A stretch of DNA of 60,698 nt from NCBI GenBank assembly GCA_030037645.1, contig JASHQI010000309.1, positions 1-60,698 on the forward strand. The letters are read 5' to 3'. The position numbers and the translations under genes were made by a program. Below are positions 51,593 to 60,698 of the stretch, in pieces. The notes beneath the pieces are model-generated. The model made no database searches and had not been told where the DNA came from. It saw only the letters and a program-made list of their open reading frames with translations. Each line of letters starts with the position of its first letter. The first letter of the stretch is position 1. The stretch comes from Xanthobacteraceae bacterium. Lineage in GTDB: Bacteria > Pseudomonadota > Alphaproteobacteria > Rhizobiales > Xanthobacteraceae.

Positions 51593-53848
51593 TCAATCGC
51601 CGCGTGTCGTTGCCGAGGGCGGCGGGTTCGAGGCTGCCATGGTACTTGGGGCATTCGCGCCCGTGCCGTTTTCGTCGAGCGCGCCGAGCGTTCGGGCCGG
51701 TGTCGACTGCGCCGAAAGTGCGTGGCTGGCATCGTCTAGGAGACGCTCGATTTGCACCAGGGCTTCGGCCCCCTTGCGGGTCAGGAGCATCGGATGCGGC
51801 TGTTCGCTGCCCTTGAACGGCGCGTCGACCAAGGTTGGCGCATGAGTCGGTGGCGGCAGCCCAGGCAGCGGGCGCAATTCAATGCCTTGATGCGCATACG
51901 CCATGATGTTGTGCCATGTCATTGCGGGCAGTGTACCGCCTGTCATGCGCTTGGTCGGTGAATAATCATCGTTGCCCATCCACACCGCGCCGACGAAGTT
52001 GCCCGTATAACCGACGAACCAGCCATCGCGCCAAGCGTTGGTGGTGCCGGTCTTGCCGCAAGTCGGAACGCCGTCGAGCTCGGCGCGTTTGCCGGTGCCG
52101 TTCTCAACGACCGAGTTCATCATCTTGATCATATCCAGAGCGACTTGCGGACTGATCACCTGTTGCGGCTTGGGTCCGTCGCGATCGAAACGCCAAACCA
52201 CTTTGCCTGTTCCGGTGCGGATTTCGAGCGCCGCATGCGGCACCACGCGCTTGCCGAGATTTGGGAAAGTGGCGAAGGCTACGGCGTGTTCGAGCGGATT
52301 GACCGCGTCGGCTCCGATTGGCAACGAGGGCGTGTCGGGAAGCGGCGTAGTAATGCCGAAATTGCGCGCGGTTTGAATAATCATGGCGCGGCCCAGCTTG
52401 GGATTGCCGTGACCGAGTGCGATCGAAAGCTTGACCGGGATCACGTTGATCGAATGCGTAAGGGCCTCCAGCAGCGTGACCGGGCCGGAAAAGCCGCCCG
52501 AATAATTATGCGGACACCAATTGCCGATGCACACCGGCGAGTCGACCACGACCGATGACGGCGTGAAGCCATTCGCCAAGGCAGTGGCGTAGACGTAGGG
52601 TTTGAATGAGGAGCCGGGTTGACGCAGTGCTTCGGTGGCGCGGTTGAACTGGCTCGCGCCATAATCGCGCCCGCCGACCATGGCGCGCACCGCGCCGTCG
52701 AGATCGGCGATCACGACGGCGGCCTGACTTGCACCGTAATCGCGGCCGTACTGGCGTAACTGCGACTCCACTTCATTTTCAGCATAGTGCTGAAGATTGG
52801 TGTCGAGCGCCGTCCGCACCACAAAAAAGCGGTCGGTAACCGACTTTGGAAATGTATCCACGATCCTTCGCACCTCGTCGAAGGCCCAGTCCAGGTAATA
52901 ATTCGGCGCGTCCTCGGCGCTGCGATCGATCGGGGTCGCGGGATGGCGTCGCGCGCCATAGACCTGACCCTCGGTCATAAAGCCCGCGTCGACCAGATTA
53001 TCGAGCACGACGTTGGCGCGCGCGCGGGCGGCCGGCAGATTGACCAGCGGCGAGAATTTGCTCGGCGCCTTGAACAGACCGGCCAGCATCGCCGCCTCGG
53101 GCAGTGTCACGTCGCGCACCGACTTGCCGAAATAATAGCGCGCCGCCGCATCGACGCCGAAGGCACCACCGCCGAGATAGGCACGGTCCAGATAAAGCTT
53201 CAGAATCTGATTCTTGCTCAGATGCGCTTCCAGCCAGATGGCCAGAAACGCCTCGTTGATCTTGCGTTGGTAGGTGCGCTCGTTCGACAGGAACAGGTTC
53301 TTGGCAAGCTGCTGGGTGATGGTGGAGCCGCCCTGGACGACGCCGCCGGCCTGAGCATTCGTCACCATGGCGCGGAAGGTGCCTTGAATGTCGATGGCAA
53401 AGTCGTCGTAGAAGCGCCGGTCTTCCGTCGCCAGCACGGCCTTGATCAAGTCGTCGGGCATTTCGTCGAGTGGCACCGATTCGTTGTGTTTGATGCCGCG
53501 GCTGCCGATCTCGTTGCCGTAGCGATCGAGAAAGGTGACTGCCAAGTCGGCTTTCTTCAGCCAGTCACTATCCGAGGTCTGTCGGAATGCCGGAACGGCC
53601 AGCGCGAGCATGAGCACAAGCCCGCCGGTGCCCAGCGTCGCCGCCTCCGACAGCGGCTCGACGAGTACCCAGCGGCGCCAGCCGGCGACATGGCAGCGGT
53701 CCATGACGGCCGTGAATCGCTCGTAGAGCTCGCGTGTCCACTTGCCACTCTGGTACACCGCCGAGTCGATCCGCGCGTCGAGATCGAGCAGCAGCCGCTT
53801 GAGCTTTGGCCGCCAATGATTGCTCGGGCCGGGTAACGTGTCGCTCAC
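51593..53848 (-). CDS. Class A penicillin-binding protein (PBP1-type)
   Basis: A 751-residue bifunctional peptidoglycan synthase. One TM helix (about 66-88) anchors it; the glycosyltransferase domain has its catalytic Glu142 in LATEDRRFYDDFAIDIQG and VQGGSTITQQLAKNLFLS; the transpeptidase domain has Ser413-x-x-Lys416 in RQPGSSFKPYVY, SxN in THSINVIPVKL and KTGT in PTCGKTGTTNAW. A Pro/Ser-rich tail of about 60 residues follows. The start is GTG at 53848. The size is on the short side of PBP1 proteins, close to PBP1C or the smaller alphaproteobacterial class A enzymes. Confidence 0.95.
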   Translation of the reverse strand: MSDTLPGPSNHWRPKLKRLLLDLDARIDSAVYQSGKWTRELYERFTAVMDRCHVAGWRRWVLVEPLSEAATLGTGGLVLMLALAVPAFRQTSDSDWLKKADLAVTFLDRYGNEIGSRGIKHNESVPLDEMPDDLIKAVLATEDRRFYDDFAIDIQGTFRAMVTNAQAGGVVQGGSTITQQLAKNLFLSNERTYQRKINEAFLAIWLEAHLSKNQILKLYLDRAYLGGGAFGVDAAARYYFGKSVRDVTLPEAAMLAGLFKAPSKFSPLVNLPAARARANVVLDNLVDAGFMTEGQVYGARRHPATPIDRSAEDAPNYYLDWAFDEVRRIVDTFPKSVTDRFFVVRTALDTNLQHYAENEVESQLRQYGRDYGASQAAVVIADLDGAVRAMVGGRDYGASQFNRATEALRQPGSSFKPYVYATALANGFTPSSVVVDSPVCIGNWCPHNYSGGFSGPVTLLEALTHSINVIPVKLSIALGHGNPKLGRAMIIQTARNFGITTPLPDTPSLPIGADAVNPLEHAVAFATFPNLGKRVVPHAALEIRTGTGKVVWRFDRDGPKPQQVISPQVALDMIKMMNSVVENGTGKRAELDGVPTCGKTGTTNAWRDGWFVGYTGNFVGAVWMGNDDYSPTKRMTGGTLPAMTWHNIMAYAHQGIELRPLPGLPPPTHAPTLVDAPFKGSEQPHPMLLTRKGAEALVQIERLLDDASHALSAQSTPARTLGALDENGTGANAPSTMAASNPPPSATTRGD

Positions 53849-54060
53849 TATGAGAGGCTCCGGGAACGGGGTTGGCCCGTAATGCTCGCCTTTTTATCCG
53901 ACGAGACTTTGGTCGGCCAAGAGGTAACCGACACTGTGCCGCCAGCCAATCCTATCGGGGCCATAGGGTGAATGGAAATTGGGGGTAAATTGGGCTTATG
54001 CATTGTGGTGTGATGGTCATACCGCCGCATGCAGGACAGTGGCGCACCCTGGAGGACATC

Positions 54061-54567
54061 ATGACAACCGGTCATGGCCACAGCGATGACGATGGACAGG
54101 CCCCGTTTTGGCACCGCAAGTCACTGGAACAAATGACGGATTCTGAATGGGAAAGCCTCTGCGACGGCTGTGGTCGATGCTGCCTCAATAAGCTCGAAGA
54201 GGAGGGGACGGATCGAACCTTCTACACCAATGTCGGCTGCCGTCTGCTGGATGGACAAAGTTGCCGCTGCCGCAACTATGCGCAGCGTGAGGAATTGGTC
54301 GAGGATTGTGTGCGGCTGACGCCGGAGAGCCTGAAAACGATCACCTGGCTACCGCCGTCTTGCGCCTATGTACTGATCGCGGAGGGCAAGGACCTTTACT
54401 GGTGGCACCCCCTGGTGTCAGGGGACCCCGAAACCGTGCATGCGGCGGGCGTTTCTGTGCGCGGCCGCGTCGGCGCCAGCGAGGTCGATGTGCCCGACGA
54501 TGACCTCGAAGACTATATCGTCAGTTGGCCATTGAAGTTGCCGAAGGCTGCGCGCAAGCGGCGGTAA
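54061..54567 (+). CDS. YcgN/UPF0260-family cysteine-cluster protein
   Basis: A 168-residue protein with the family's metal-cluster-like pattern: [40 protein letters not shown] and [39 protein letters not shown]. The many conserved cysteines probably bind zinc or an iron-sulfur cluster; the function is unknown. GGAGGACATC precedes the ATG at 54061, which fixes the start; the upstream ATG at 53998 is unlikely. Confidence 0.92.
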   Translation: MTTGHGHSDDDGQAPFWHRKSLEQMTDSEWESLCDGCGRCCLNKLEEEGTDRTFYTNVGCRLLDGQSCRCRNYAQREELVEDCVRLTPESLKTITWLPPSCAYVLIAEGKDLYWWHPLVSGDPETVHAAGVSVRGRVGASEVDVPDDDLEDYIVSWPLKLPKAARKRR

Positions 54568-54673
54568 GGCCCGCCTTCCCGTTAGGAATCGCAGCGACAA
54601 TGCCGCCCCCCGATACCCTGCTCTGCAAATAGTGCGGTTGCATTGCCCGGCGACGCGGGCCAACTGGTGCTAA

Positions 54674-56278
54674 ATGACTCGCGAAATCGCTCCCGACGAC
54701 GCCCACAGCATTGCGCCCGACGTCGCCGGTGGCGAGTTGGCGCTGCCTTGCGCCAGCGCCCGCGCAGCGGCCCGCAGCGGAACGAGATGCGCCGATCTGG
54801 CCAATGCCGAGGCTGCGGCGGCGGCCGCCGCGCCGCTCGATCACGCCACGGTCCGCGCCATCGTTGCTGGCATCATGCTGGCGATGTTCCTCTCGGCGTT
54901 GGAACAGACCATCGTCGCGCCGGCGTTGCCGGCCATCGGCAAAAGCCTCGGCGACGTCGACGATCTGTCCTGGGTGGTGACCGCCTATCTGCTTGCTGCC
55001 ACGGCGACGACGCCGCTGTTCGGAAAACTATCGGACATTTATGGCCGCCGCACGTTGCTGCTCGCCGCGATCGGCTTTTTCATCGCCGGTTCAGTCGCCT
55101 GCGCGCTGGCACCGAGCATCTGGCTGTTGATCGCTGCGCGCGGCCTGCAAGGCATCGGCGGCGGCGGGCTCCTGCCGATCGCGCAAACGATCATCGCCGA
55201 TCTGTTGTCACCGCGCGAGCGGCCGGTGGTGCAGGGCCGCACTTCGATCATGTTCATGAGCGCGAGCATCCTCGGGCCGGTGCTGGGTGGCTTTCTGACC
55301 GACCACTTTCACTGGTCGCTGATTTTCTGGATCAATCTGCCGCTCGGGGCCGTGGCGCTGGTGATGACCGAACGCGCGTTGCGCCGGCTGCCGCGTAATG
55401 ATCGCCCGCATCGGCTCGACGTGGTGGGCGCCGTGCTTCTGGTCGGCGCCGCGCTGGCGTTGATGCTGGCGCTGGCCTGGGGCGGCACGCATTATCCGTG
55501 GACGTCATGGCAGATCATTGCGCTCATCGCCGGCTCCGCCGTGCTGTGGGTCTCGTTTGCGCTGCGGCTTCTCACCGCGCGTGAGCCGTTTATTCCGGTT
55601 GCCATCCTGCACGGGCGCGTGACCAGCACGATCACGGTCGCCGCGTTCTTCTCGATTGGCACCGTGATCGGCGTGACTATCTACACGCCGCTTTACTGTC
55701 AAACCGTGATTGGGGTTTCGGCAAGCCTGTCAGGGCTGGCGCTGATCGCCTATATGGGTGGCGCCACCCTCGGCTCGTTGGTGTCGACGCGGGTGGTTGT
55801 GCGTACCAAGCACTATATGCGCGTGCCGATGTTCGGTCTCGCCGTCGCCGTCGCGACGCTTGTCATACTCGCTGCCAATCCGGCTGCGCACTCCCTCGGC
55901 GAGGTCGTGCTGCTCCTCTTCGTTCTCGGATTGGGTCTCGGGCCGATGTATCCGGTCAGCACGATCGTCATGCAGAACACCGTCAAGCCGCATCAGCTCG
56001 GCACGGCGACCGGCACGTTGAACTTTTTCCGAACGCTGGGCGGCGCCATGGTCGTCGCCGCGTTCGGCGCCATCGTGTTGGGCGGCGTCACCGAAGCATC
56101 GCCCGGCATGACCATCGACAAGCTCGTGGCTGGGCACGGCGATTTGGGACCGGCGTTTCACTGGGTTTTCCTCGCCGCCGCGGCCTGCCTCGCCATATCG
56201 TTCATCTGCCTCCTGGCCGTCGAAGAACGCCCGCTGCACGGGCCGCTTCGCGCCGCACCTGAGAGCGACGCCGAATAG
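54674..56278 (+). CDS. DHA2-family (14-TM) MFS drug exporter, copy 1
   Basis: A 534-residue multidrug exporter of the EmrB/QacA (DHA2) type, driven by proton exchange. After a 50-residue polar N-terminus there are about 14 TM segments with the motifs LSALEQTIVAPALPAIGKSLGD, LFGKLSDIYGRRTLLL (motif A) and GPVLGGFLTDHFHWSLIFWINLPLG (motif C). No membrane-fusion partner gene is adjacent. It is followed by a second exporter of the same type. Confidence 0.93.
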   Translation: MTREIAPDDAHSIAPDVAGGELALPCASARAAARSGTRCADLANAEAAAAAAAPLDHATVRAIVAGIMLAMFLSALEQTIVAPALPAIGKSLGDVDDLSWVVTAYLLAATATTPLFGKLSDIYGRRTLLLAAIGFFIAGSVACALAPSIWLLIAARGLQGIGGGGLLPIAQTIIADLLSPRERPVVQGRTSIMFMSASILGPVLGGFLTDHFHWSLIFWINLPLGAVALVMTERALRRLPRNDRPHRLDVVGAVLLVGAALALMLALAWGGTHYPWTSWQIIALIAGSAVLWVSFALRLLTAREPFIPVAILHGRVTSTITVAAFFSIGTVIGVTIYTPLYCQTVIGVSASLSGLALIAYMGGATLGSLVSTRVVVRTKHYMRVPMFGLAVAVATLVILAANPAAHSLGEVVLLLFVLGLGLGPMYPVSTIVMQNTVKPHQLGTATGTLNFFRTLGGAMVVAAFGAIVLGGVTEASPGMTIDKLVAGHGDLGPAFHWVFLAAAACLAISFICLLAVEERPLHGPLRAAPESDAE

Positions 56279-56343
56279 CATAGCTGCCCCGCTTTCTATG
56301 GCTTGCGTGGAGGTGCCTTCAAGGCGCAAACGTAACGAATCCC

Positions 56344-57954
56344 TTGACGGCGGCTGCCAGAGTGTCGGTCACAACATCGCAAAACTGTAGGATTGACGAG
56401 GCTTTGCCGTCGGAACGACAAGAGATCGGCGTCAGCAAGTCGGCGCAAAGCGTCGCGCGGCCTGCGGAGCGCAAGCTCACCAAGCGCGAGGTCGTTGCCA
56501 TCATAGGCGGGCTTGCGTTGGCGATGTTCCTCTCTGCGCTTGACCAAACCATTGTCGCTACGGCGCTACCCACGATCGGCCGCGCGCTCGGCGACTTCGA
56601 GAACCTGCCCTGGGTGGTGATTGCGTACCTGTTGACCGCCACGATGGTGGCCCCGCTCTACGGAAAGCTTTCCGATATCTATGGCCGGCGCCGCGTAATG
56701 CTGGTCGCGCTTGGTGTGTTCATGGCGGGATCCGCGGCATCGGCCGCGGCTTCGAGCATGCTGATGCTGATTCTCGGCCGTGCTCTTCAAGGTTTCGGCG
56801 GCGGCGGCATCGTGCCGTTGACGCAATCGATCATCGCCGACATCGTGCCGCCCCGCGAGCGCGGCTATTACCAAGCTTATACCGGATCGGTCTGGATCAC
56901 GGCCGGCGCCGTCGGTCCGTTGTTCGGCGGATTCATTTCCCAGCATTTGCATTGGTCGATGATTTTTTGGCCGAACTTGCCGCTCTGTCTGCTCGCGGCA
57001 TTGTTGTCCAACCGCAAGCTCAAGCTCGTGCCGCAGCACGAGCGGTCACACAAGATCGATCTCGCTGGGGCCGGGTTGATGATGGCCTCCGCGCTGACCT
57101 TGCTGCTGGCGCTGACTTGGGGTGGCACGCGCTATGCTTGGCTGTCACAGCAGATTCTAATTTTGATCATCGTAGCGGCGGCGCTTTCAATTCTATTCGT
57201 CTGGTGGATGCAGCGTGCGCCGGAGCCGTTCCTGCCGATTACCGTGCTCAACAATCCGATCATGCGCGTCGGCTGCGTCACGACCGCATGCGCACAGGGC
57301 GTCAATATCGGGCTGACCATTTATGTGCCGCTCTATTACCAGCTCGTCCACGGCCTGTCGGCGACCGCTTCCGGAATGGCGCTAATCCCCATCGTCATGA
57401 TGACGACACCGGGCTCCTATCTGTCCGGCCGCGCCATGCTTTACCTTAATCACTACAAATTTGTCCCGATCGTCATGCTCAGCTTCGCGACGACGGCGGT
57501 GGTGCTGCTGGCGCTCTATCCGCTGCTGCCGGTGTGGGTCGTCGCCATGATCATGTGTCTTGTCGGCATGGGCACCGGCAGCTCGTATCCTGTCGTCACC
57601 GTCTCGATCCAGAATGCAATTGCGCACCGTCAAATCGGTGTGGCCATGGGAACGATGAATTTTTTCCGCGCGCTGGCAAGCTCGTTTGTCGTTGCCATCA
57701 TGGGCGCCATCATGCTTGCCAACCTCGGTGCGGCGCCGGAGCGCGGCGGCCCAGCGAGCAACGCGGTTACCGCGATTGTCGGCGGCAGCGCGACGGAGGA
57801 TCTGCTCGTTCGCACGTTCAGCTATATCTTCGCGGTGGGGGCGATGTTTCTGGTCATCGCCATCGTGATGCTCATCGTTATGGAAGAGCGCCCGTTGCGT
57901 ACCACCGTGCTCGCGCCAGCCGCCCGCGAGGCGCCGGCTGAGAGTGCAGAGTAG
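56344..57954 (+). CDS. DHA2-family (14-TM) MFS drug exporter, copy 2
   Basis: A 536-residue exporter very similar to copy 1: LSALDQTIVATALPTIGRALGD, LYGKLSDIYGRRRVMLVALGVF, GPLFGGFISQHLHWSMIFWPNLPLC and SSYPVVTVSIQNAIAHRQIGVAMG. The start is uncertain: TTG at 56344 is used here, GTG at 56362 is in the same frame, and no ATG occurs before the family region. Two tandem paralogues 65 bases apart suggest duplication followed by divergence, as they share motifs but differ throughout the loops. Confidence 0.9.
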   Translation: MTAAARVSVTTSQNCRIDEALPSERQEIGVSKSAQSVARPAERKLTKREVVAIIGGLALAMFLSALDQTIVATALPTIGRALGDFENLPWVVIAYLLTATMVAPLYGKLSDIYGRRRVMLVALGVFMAGSAASAAASSMLMLILGRALQGFGGGGIVPLTQSIIADIVPPRERGYYQAYTGSVWITAGAVGPLFGGFISQHLHWSMIFWPNLPLCLLAALLSNRKLKLVPQHERSHKIDLAGAGLMMASALTLLLALTWGGTRYAWLSQQILILIIVAAALSILFVWWMQRAPEPFLPITVLNNPIMRVGCVTTACAQGVNIGLTIYVPLYYQLVHGLSATASGMALIPIVMMTTPGSYLSGRAMLYLNHYKFVPIVMLSFATTAVVLLALYPLLPVWVVAMIMCLVGMGTGSSYPVVTVSIQNAIAHRQIGVAMGTMNFFRALASSFVVAIMGAIMLANLGAAPERGGPASNAVTAIVGGSATEDLLVRTFSYIFAVGAMFLVIAIVMLIVMEERPLRTTVLAPAAREAPAESAE

Positions 57955-57982
57955 GGGGATCAGGCGGTGCGGTCGCGACGTC

Positions 57983-59035
57983 TCACGGCAGACCGGGCAC
58001 CCTGAGCCGGATCTTGTAGATCGAAGTGCGTGCCGCGATGTAAAGCGTCTTGCGGTCGGCGTCGCCGAATTCGACATTGGCGGAGAGTTCCGGCGTGGCG
58101 ATGGTGCCGATGTGCTTGCCTTCGGGGGTGATGATCCACACGCCGCCCGGACCGGTCTCCCACAGATTACCTTTGACGTCGACGCGCAGACCGTCGGTGA
58201 TGCCTTTGGCCGGATCGCTGTTCATGTCGATCAACATGCGGCCGTTGGAGACAGTGTCGTCGGGCAGAACATCGTAGCGCTTGACGTAGCGGTCGCGGCT
58301 GCCGTTGGCGTAGAGGATCTTTTGATCGGGCGAGAAGGCTAGCCCGTTAGTGTTGGGAATATCCTTGATAACCAGCGACACCTTGCCGTCCTTGAGCATG
58401 TAGATGCCGTTGAAATCGAGCTCTTTGCGCGGATCGGACGTCGTGTGCCGCAATCCGCCATAGCCGTCGGTGAAGTAAATCGCGTCGTCCTTCTTGACCA
58501 CGACATCGTTGGTGCCGCCGAAGCGCTTGCCGTCGTAGCGGTCGGCGAGCACGGTGCGCTTGCCGTCCCATTCGATCCGGTCGATCGAGCGCCCGGCCCA
58601 GGTGGCGATGATCAGCCGGCCCTCCTGGTCGAGGGTGAGGCCGTTTGAGCCGATCATAGGGAATTCCTCGAATTTCGGGTCGCTCTTGTCCTTGCCGTTG
58701 GTCTGCATGAAGCCGACGCGCCAGATGTCCTGGCCGGTATAGCCGCTGTGGTCGAGATAGACGGAAACTTTGTCGTCGAGCGGATTCCACATGTAGATGA
58801 CGTTGGCGGGAATGTCGCTGAACAGAAGGAATCCGCTATTGCCGCGCGGCACCCACACCGGGCCTTCAGTGAAGCCGAAGCCGGTCTTCACCAGTTCGAG
58901 CTTGGCATTGGGCGAGATGAGCGCATCGAGCGCGGGATCAAGTCGCGTGACCGGCTTGTCGTTCGGCTGCTGCGCGTGCGCCGGCCCGATCAGCACCATG
59001 ACGCAGAGCGCGGCAAACATCGTGTTATTGCGCAT
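57983..59035 (-). CDS. Exported SMP-30/gluconolactonase-family beta-propeller protein
   Basis: A 350-residue protein: a signal peptide (MRNNTMFAALCVMVLIGPAHAQ) and a six-bladed propeller with FTEGPVWVPRGNSGFLLFSDIPANVIYMWN, GSNGLTLDQEGRLIIATWAGRSIDRIEWDG, FGGTNDVVVKKDDAIYFTDG and PNTNGLAFSPDQKILYANGSRDRYVKRYDV. These match the SMP-30/gluconolactonase/LRE-like region, where Glu near FTEGP, Asn and Asp residues bind a divalent metal. Lactone hydrolysis is likely, but the substrate is unknown. GGGAGGAGG precedes the ATG at 59035. Confidence 0.92.
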   Translation of the reverse strand: MRNNTMFAALCVMVLIGPAHAQQPNDKPVTRLDPALDALISPNAKLELVKTGFGFTEGPVWVPRGNSGFLLFSDIPANVIYMWNPLDDKVSVYLDHSGYTGQDIWRVGFMQTNGKDKSDPKFEEFPMIGSNGLTLDQEGRLIIATWAGRSIDRIEWDGKRTVLADRYDGKRFGGTNDVVVKKDDAIYFTDGYGGLRHTTSDPRKELDFNGIYMLKDGKVSLVIKDIPNTNGLAFSPDQKILYANGSRDRYVKRYDVLPDDTVSNGRMLIDMNSDPAKGITDGLRVDVKGNLWETGPGGVWIITPEGKHIGTIATPELSANVEFGDADRKTLYIAARTSIYKIRLRVPGLP

Positions 59036-59138
59036 AGCGCCTCCTCCCTGATTGCGTTTTTGGCGGCCTGATCGGGATTTGAGCCGGGCGAACTGCAAAC
59101 AGCGAGTAGAAGAAATCATCTGCTCGCCATTCGCGAGT

Positions 59139-60698
59139 TCATTTGTCGGCCTGCGCCTTGAGTGCATCGATCTCCGCCTGGCTGCGCAACGTCATCACCG
59201 CGACCTTGCGGGCGCGGAAATAGGGCACCACAACCTCGGTATCCTTGCCGTCGCGCTCGAGCAGTGAGATATAGCGCGGCTCGGCGCCGCGGGTCGGCAG
59301 ATCGAACGCGGTCCACTTTCCGGTCTTGGGATCGTAGCGCAGGACGCGATCCGCGCCCCACAAATTGGTCCACGCGTCGTGGTTCTTGTCGACCGCCACA
59401 TGATAGGGCTGCTGCGCGTCGGGAAGCGGAATGTACTTGATCGCGTGGGTGACGGTGTCGATGCGGGCGAGATTTTCACCCCATGAATCGCCGATCCAAA
59501 GCACGTCGGCATTCTTGTCGGTGCCCATGCGGCGCGGACCTTGCGCCCACGGCAGCGGCGAGTTGAAATCCGGCTGATTGTAGGTTTCGTAGAATTTCTG
59601 CTCCGCCGGCGTGAGTTGACCTCCGTCTTTCTTGTCCGGAGCGAGCTTGATCTCCGACACGTTGCCGGTCGCACCGTTGCCGACCCCGATCGTGTCGAGA
59701 GTCATTTCGGCCCAATAGCCGTTGCCGTTGCGGTCGGCCGCAGTGCCGTAGGTGATGCCCGTGCCGTTCACAGTCTTGAACGTGATCGATTTGTACTCGG
59801 TGAATTTTTCCTTGACCGGATCGAAGCGCAGCGCCCCATTCGGCGCCGACGACCAGATATCGCCCTTGCCGTCGTAATCCGTGGTGTTGGCGCCGCCGGT
59901 CTGGATCATGCCGGTCGGCGGCAAATAGACCTCGATCTTCTGTGTCGCCGGATCGAGCCGGCCGATGCCGCCGCGGCCGTTATTAACGTTGAACCAAATG
60001 ATGCCGTTCGGGTCGCGGGTCATGCCGTGGCTTTGCGCGGCAAGTCCGTTCGGCGCGGCGATCTTGAACAGCTTGACAGCGCCGGTCGTGGTGTCGATGC
60101 GGCCGATGGTCGTGCGCTTATTGGGAACGTTGCAGGTGAACCAGAGATTGTCGGAAAGATCGAGCCACGCGTCGTGCACGCCCCAACCCGGGATCAGGAC
60201 CGAGGGCGTGCCTTTCGACCAATCGCTGCCGTCGTTCTGCACGAAATTCGCCGGCAGATCGGCGTCCGGATCGAGCGGCAGATCGTATTCCTTGAACATC
60301 ACGCGCGCCGCTTCGCCGGACGGCCGCGGCTCGAGCTTCACGTGCACGTCGCTCTCGCCGGGGCCGCGCGCATGCGCGAGATAGGCCGCAAGCTCTTGCT
60401 GGTGAAAGTCGAGAATGCCGGACGGCTTGTGATCGGGGCCGAGATAGGTGCCGTAGACGTTGACGTTCTTCATGAGGTTGATGATGGCGTTCCAGCCGGC
60501 TTCATCGAAACGATGCTGCAGCGGAAAGCTCGGCGTGTGGCAGCCGGTGCAGACGATGCGCACGATGCGGTTCATGCGCGCTTCTTCCGGCGTGCGCGAC
60601 GGCAAGGCGTCGAGGACGAGATTGCCGGGAAGCTGCCGGAACGTTGCCTCAGGATCGTTCATCGGTTGAAGCGAAAAATCCTGCTTTCGGTTGGCGGA
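59139..60698 (-). CDS. Exported Vgb-like beta-propeller with a c-type heme site (5' end outside window)
   Basis: At least 519 residues; the frame runs through the right edge, so the N-terminus is missing. The visible start has a c-type heme motif CTGCH at 60537-60551 within IVCTGCHTPSFPLQHRFDEAGW, then a long propeller region: PGWGVHDAWLDLSDNLWFTCNVPNKRTTIGRIDTTTG, NGLAAQSHGMTRDPNGIIWFN, YDGKGDIWSSAPNGALRFDPVKEKF and YHVAVDKNHDAWTNLWGADRVLRYDPKTGKW, a virginiamycin B lyase-like repeat pattern. Relatives in rhizobia often have a carboxypeptidase-regulatory-like module and more heme sites before this part. It lies 103 bases from the SMP-30-like gene and is probably its operon partner. Confidence 0.87.
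   Translation of the reverse strand, partial: SANRKQDFSLQPMNDPEATFRQLPGNLVLDALPSRTPEEARMNRIVRIVCTGCHTPSFPLQHRFDEAGWNAIINLMKNVNVYGTYLGPDHKPSGILDFHQQELAAYLAHARGPGESDVHVKLEPRPSGEAARVMFKEYDLPLDPDADLPANFVQNDGSDWSKGTPSVLIPGWGVHDAWLDLSDNLWFTCNVPNKRTTIGRIDTTTGAVKLFKIAAPNGLAAQSHGMTRDPNGIIWFNVNNGRGGIGRLDPATQKIEVYLPPTGMIQTGGANTTDYDGKGDIWSSAPNGALRFDPVKEKFTEYKSITFKTVNGTGITYGTAADRNGNGYWAEMTLDTIGVGNGATGNVSEIKLAPDKKDGGQLTPAEQKFYETYNQPDFNSPLPWAQGPRRMGTDKNADVLWIGDSWGENLARIDTVTHAIKYIPLPDAQQPYHVAVDKNHDAWTNLWGADRVLRYDPKTGKWTAFDLPTRGAEPRYISLLERDGKDTEVVVPYFRARKVAVMTLRSQAEIDALKAQADK

Overview
This window reads as an ordinary stretch of chromosome from a GC-rich alphaproteobacterium of the order Hyphomicrobiales (Rhizobiales), close to Bradyrhizobium, Rhodopseudomonas or Pseudolabrys-type genera. 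The signs are MucR/Ros-family regulation, DUF2155, DUF1491, DUF2336 and DUF5330 proteins, an alphaproteobacterial NDUFA12 homologue, a YajC-SecD-SecF block and mosaic palindromic repeats built around GATCATGC ends. The family assignments come from reading the translated proteins; no database search was run. I see no rRNA, tRNA, CRISPR array, prophage, intact insertion sequence or replication origin.

Layout. 1-4.35 kb: end of yajC, secD, secF, an Mth938/NDUFAF3-like protein and a squalene/phytoene-synthase-fold (NDUFAF6-like) protein; repeats fill two of the gaps. 4.37-9.9 kb: trmFO, then divergently a type III polyketide synthase with a membrane methyltransferase, followed without a break by gatC, a small cysteine protein, gatA and a small hypothetical gene. 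9.9-18.6 kb: an MscS-like channel, NDUFA12, DUF2155, aat, a copper pair (YcnI, CopC-CopD fusion), a lone receiver domain, then accC, accB and aroQ. 18.8-21 kb: a DsbA-like thioredoxin protein and an M48/TPR protease. 21.2-26.5 kb: aminotransferase, queC with a VUT transporter, RraA-like, YdcF-like, GST and Nudix proteins.

26.7-29.8 kb holds a tight three-gene operon: a NEW3-domain membrane-anchored protein, an ABC ATPase and an ABC-2 permease. 29.8-33.2 kb has two RidA-family genes flanking a carboxyltransferase (MccB-like) gene, a start-less gene remnant, an orphan BrnA-type antitoxin and a REP-like inverted repeat; this is the most accessory-looking spot. 33.2-40.3 kb is mixed metabolism and envelope genes (DUF2905, SDR, two secreted proteins, a tandem ABM protein, haloacid dehalogenase, BCAT-like aminotransferase, Fe/Mn superoxide dismutase, a proline-rich membrane protein). 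40.6-49.0 kb: MucR-family regulator, SulP-STAS-cNMP transporter, SufE, DUF5330, a membrane PAS histidine kinase with a peptidoglycan-binding partner, DUF1491 and DUF2336. 49.2-60.7 kb: a lipoprotein, a DUF1214/DUF1254 pair, a class A penicillin-binding protein, a YcgN-like protein, two tandem 14-TM drug exporters, and two exported beta-propeller proteins, the last one cut by the right edge.

No single new defence or mobile system stands out. The best leads are the NEW3-ABC operon, the type III PKS-methyltransferase pair, the clustering of three homologues of mitochondrial complex I accessory or assembly proteins, the composite palindromic repeats, and a 26-codon ORF with a strong ribosome binding site ahead of the histidine kinase.
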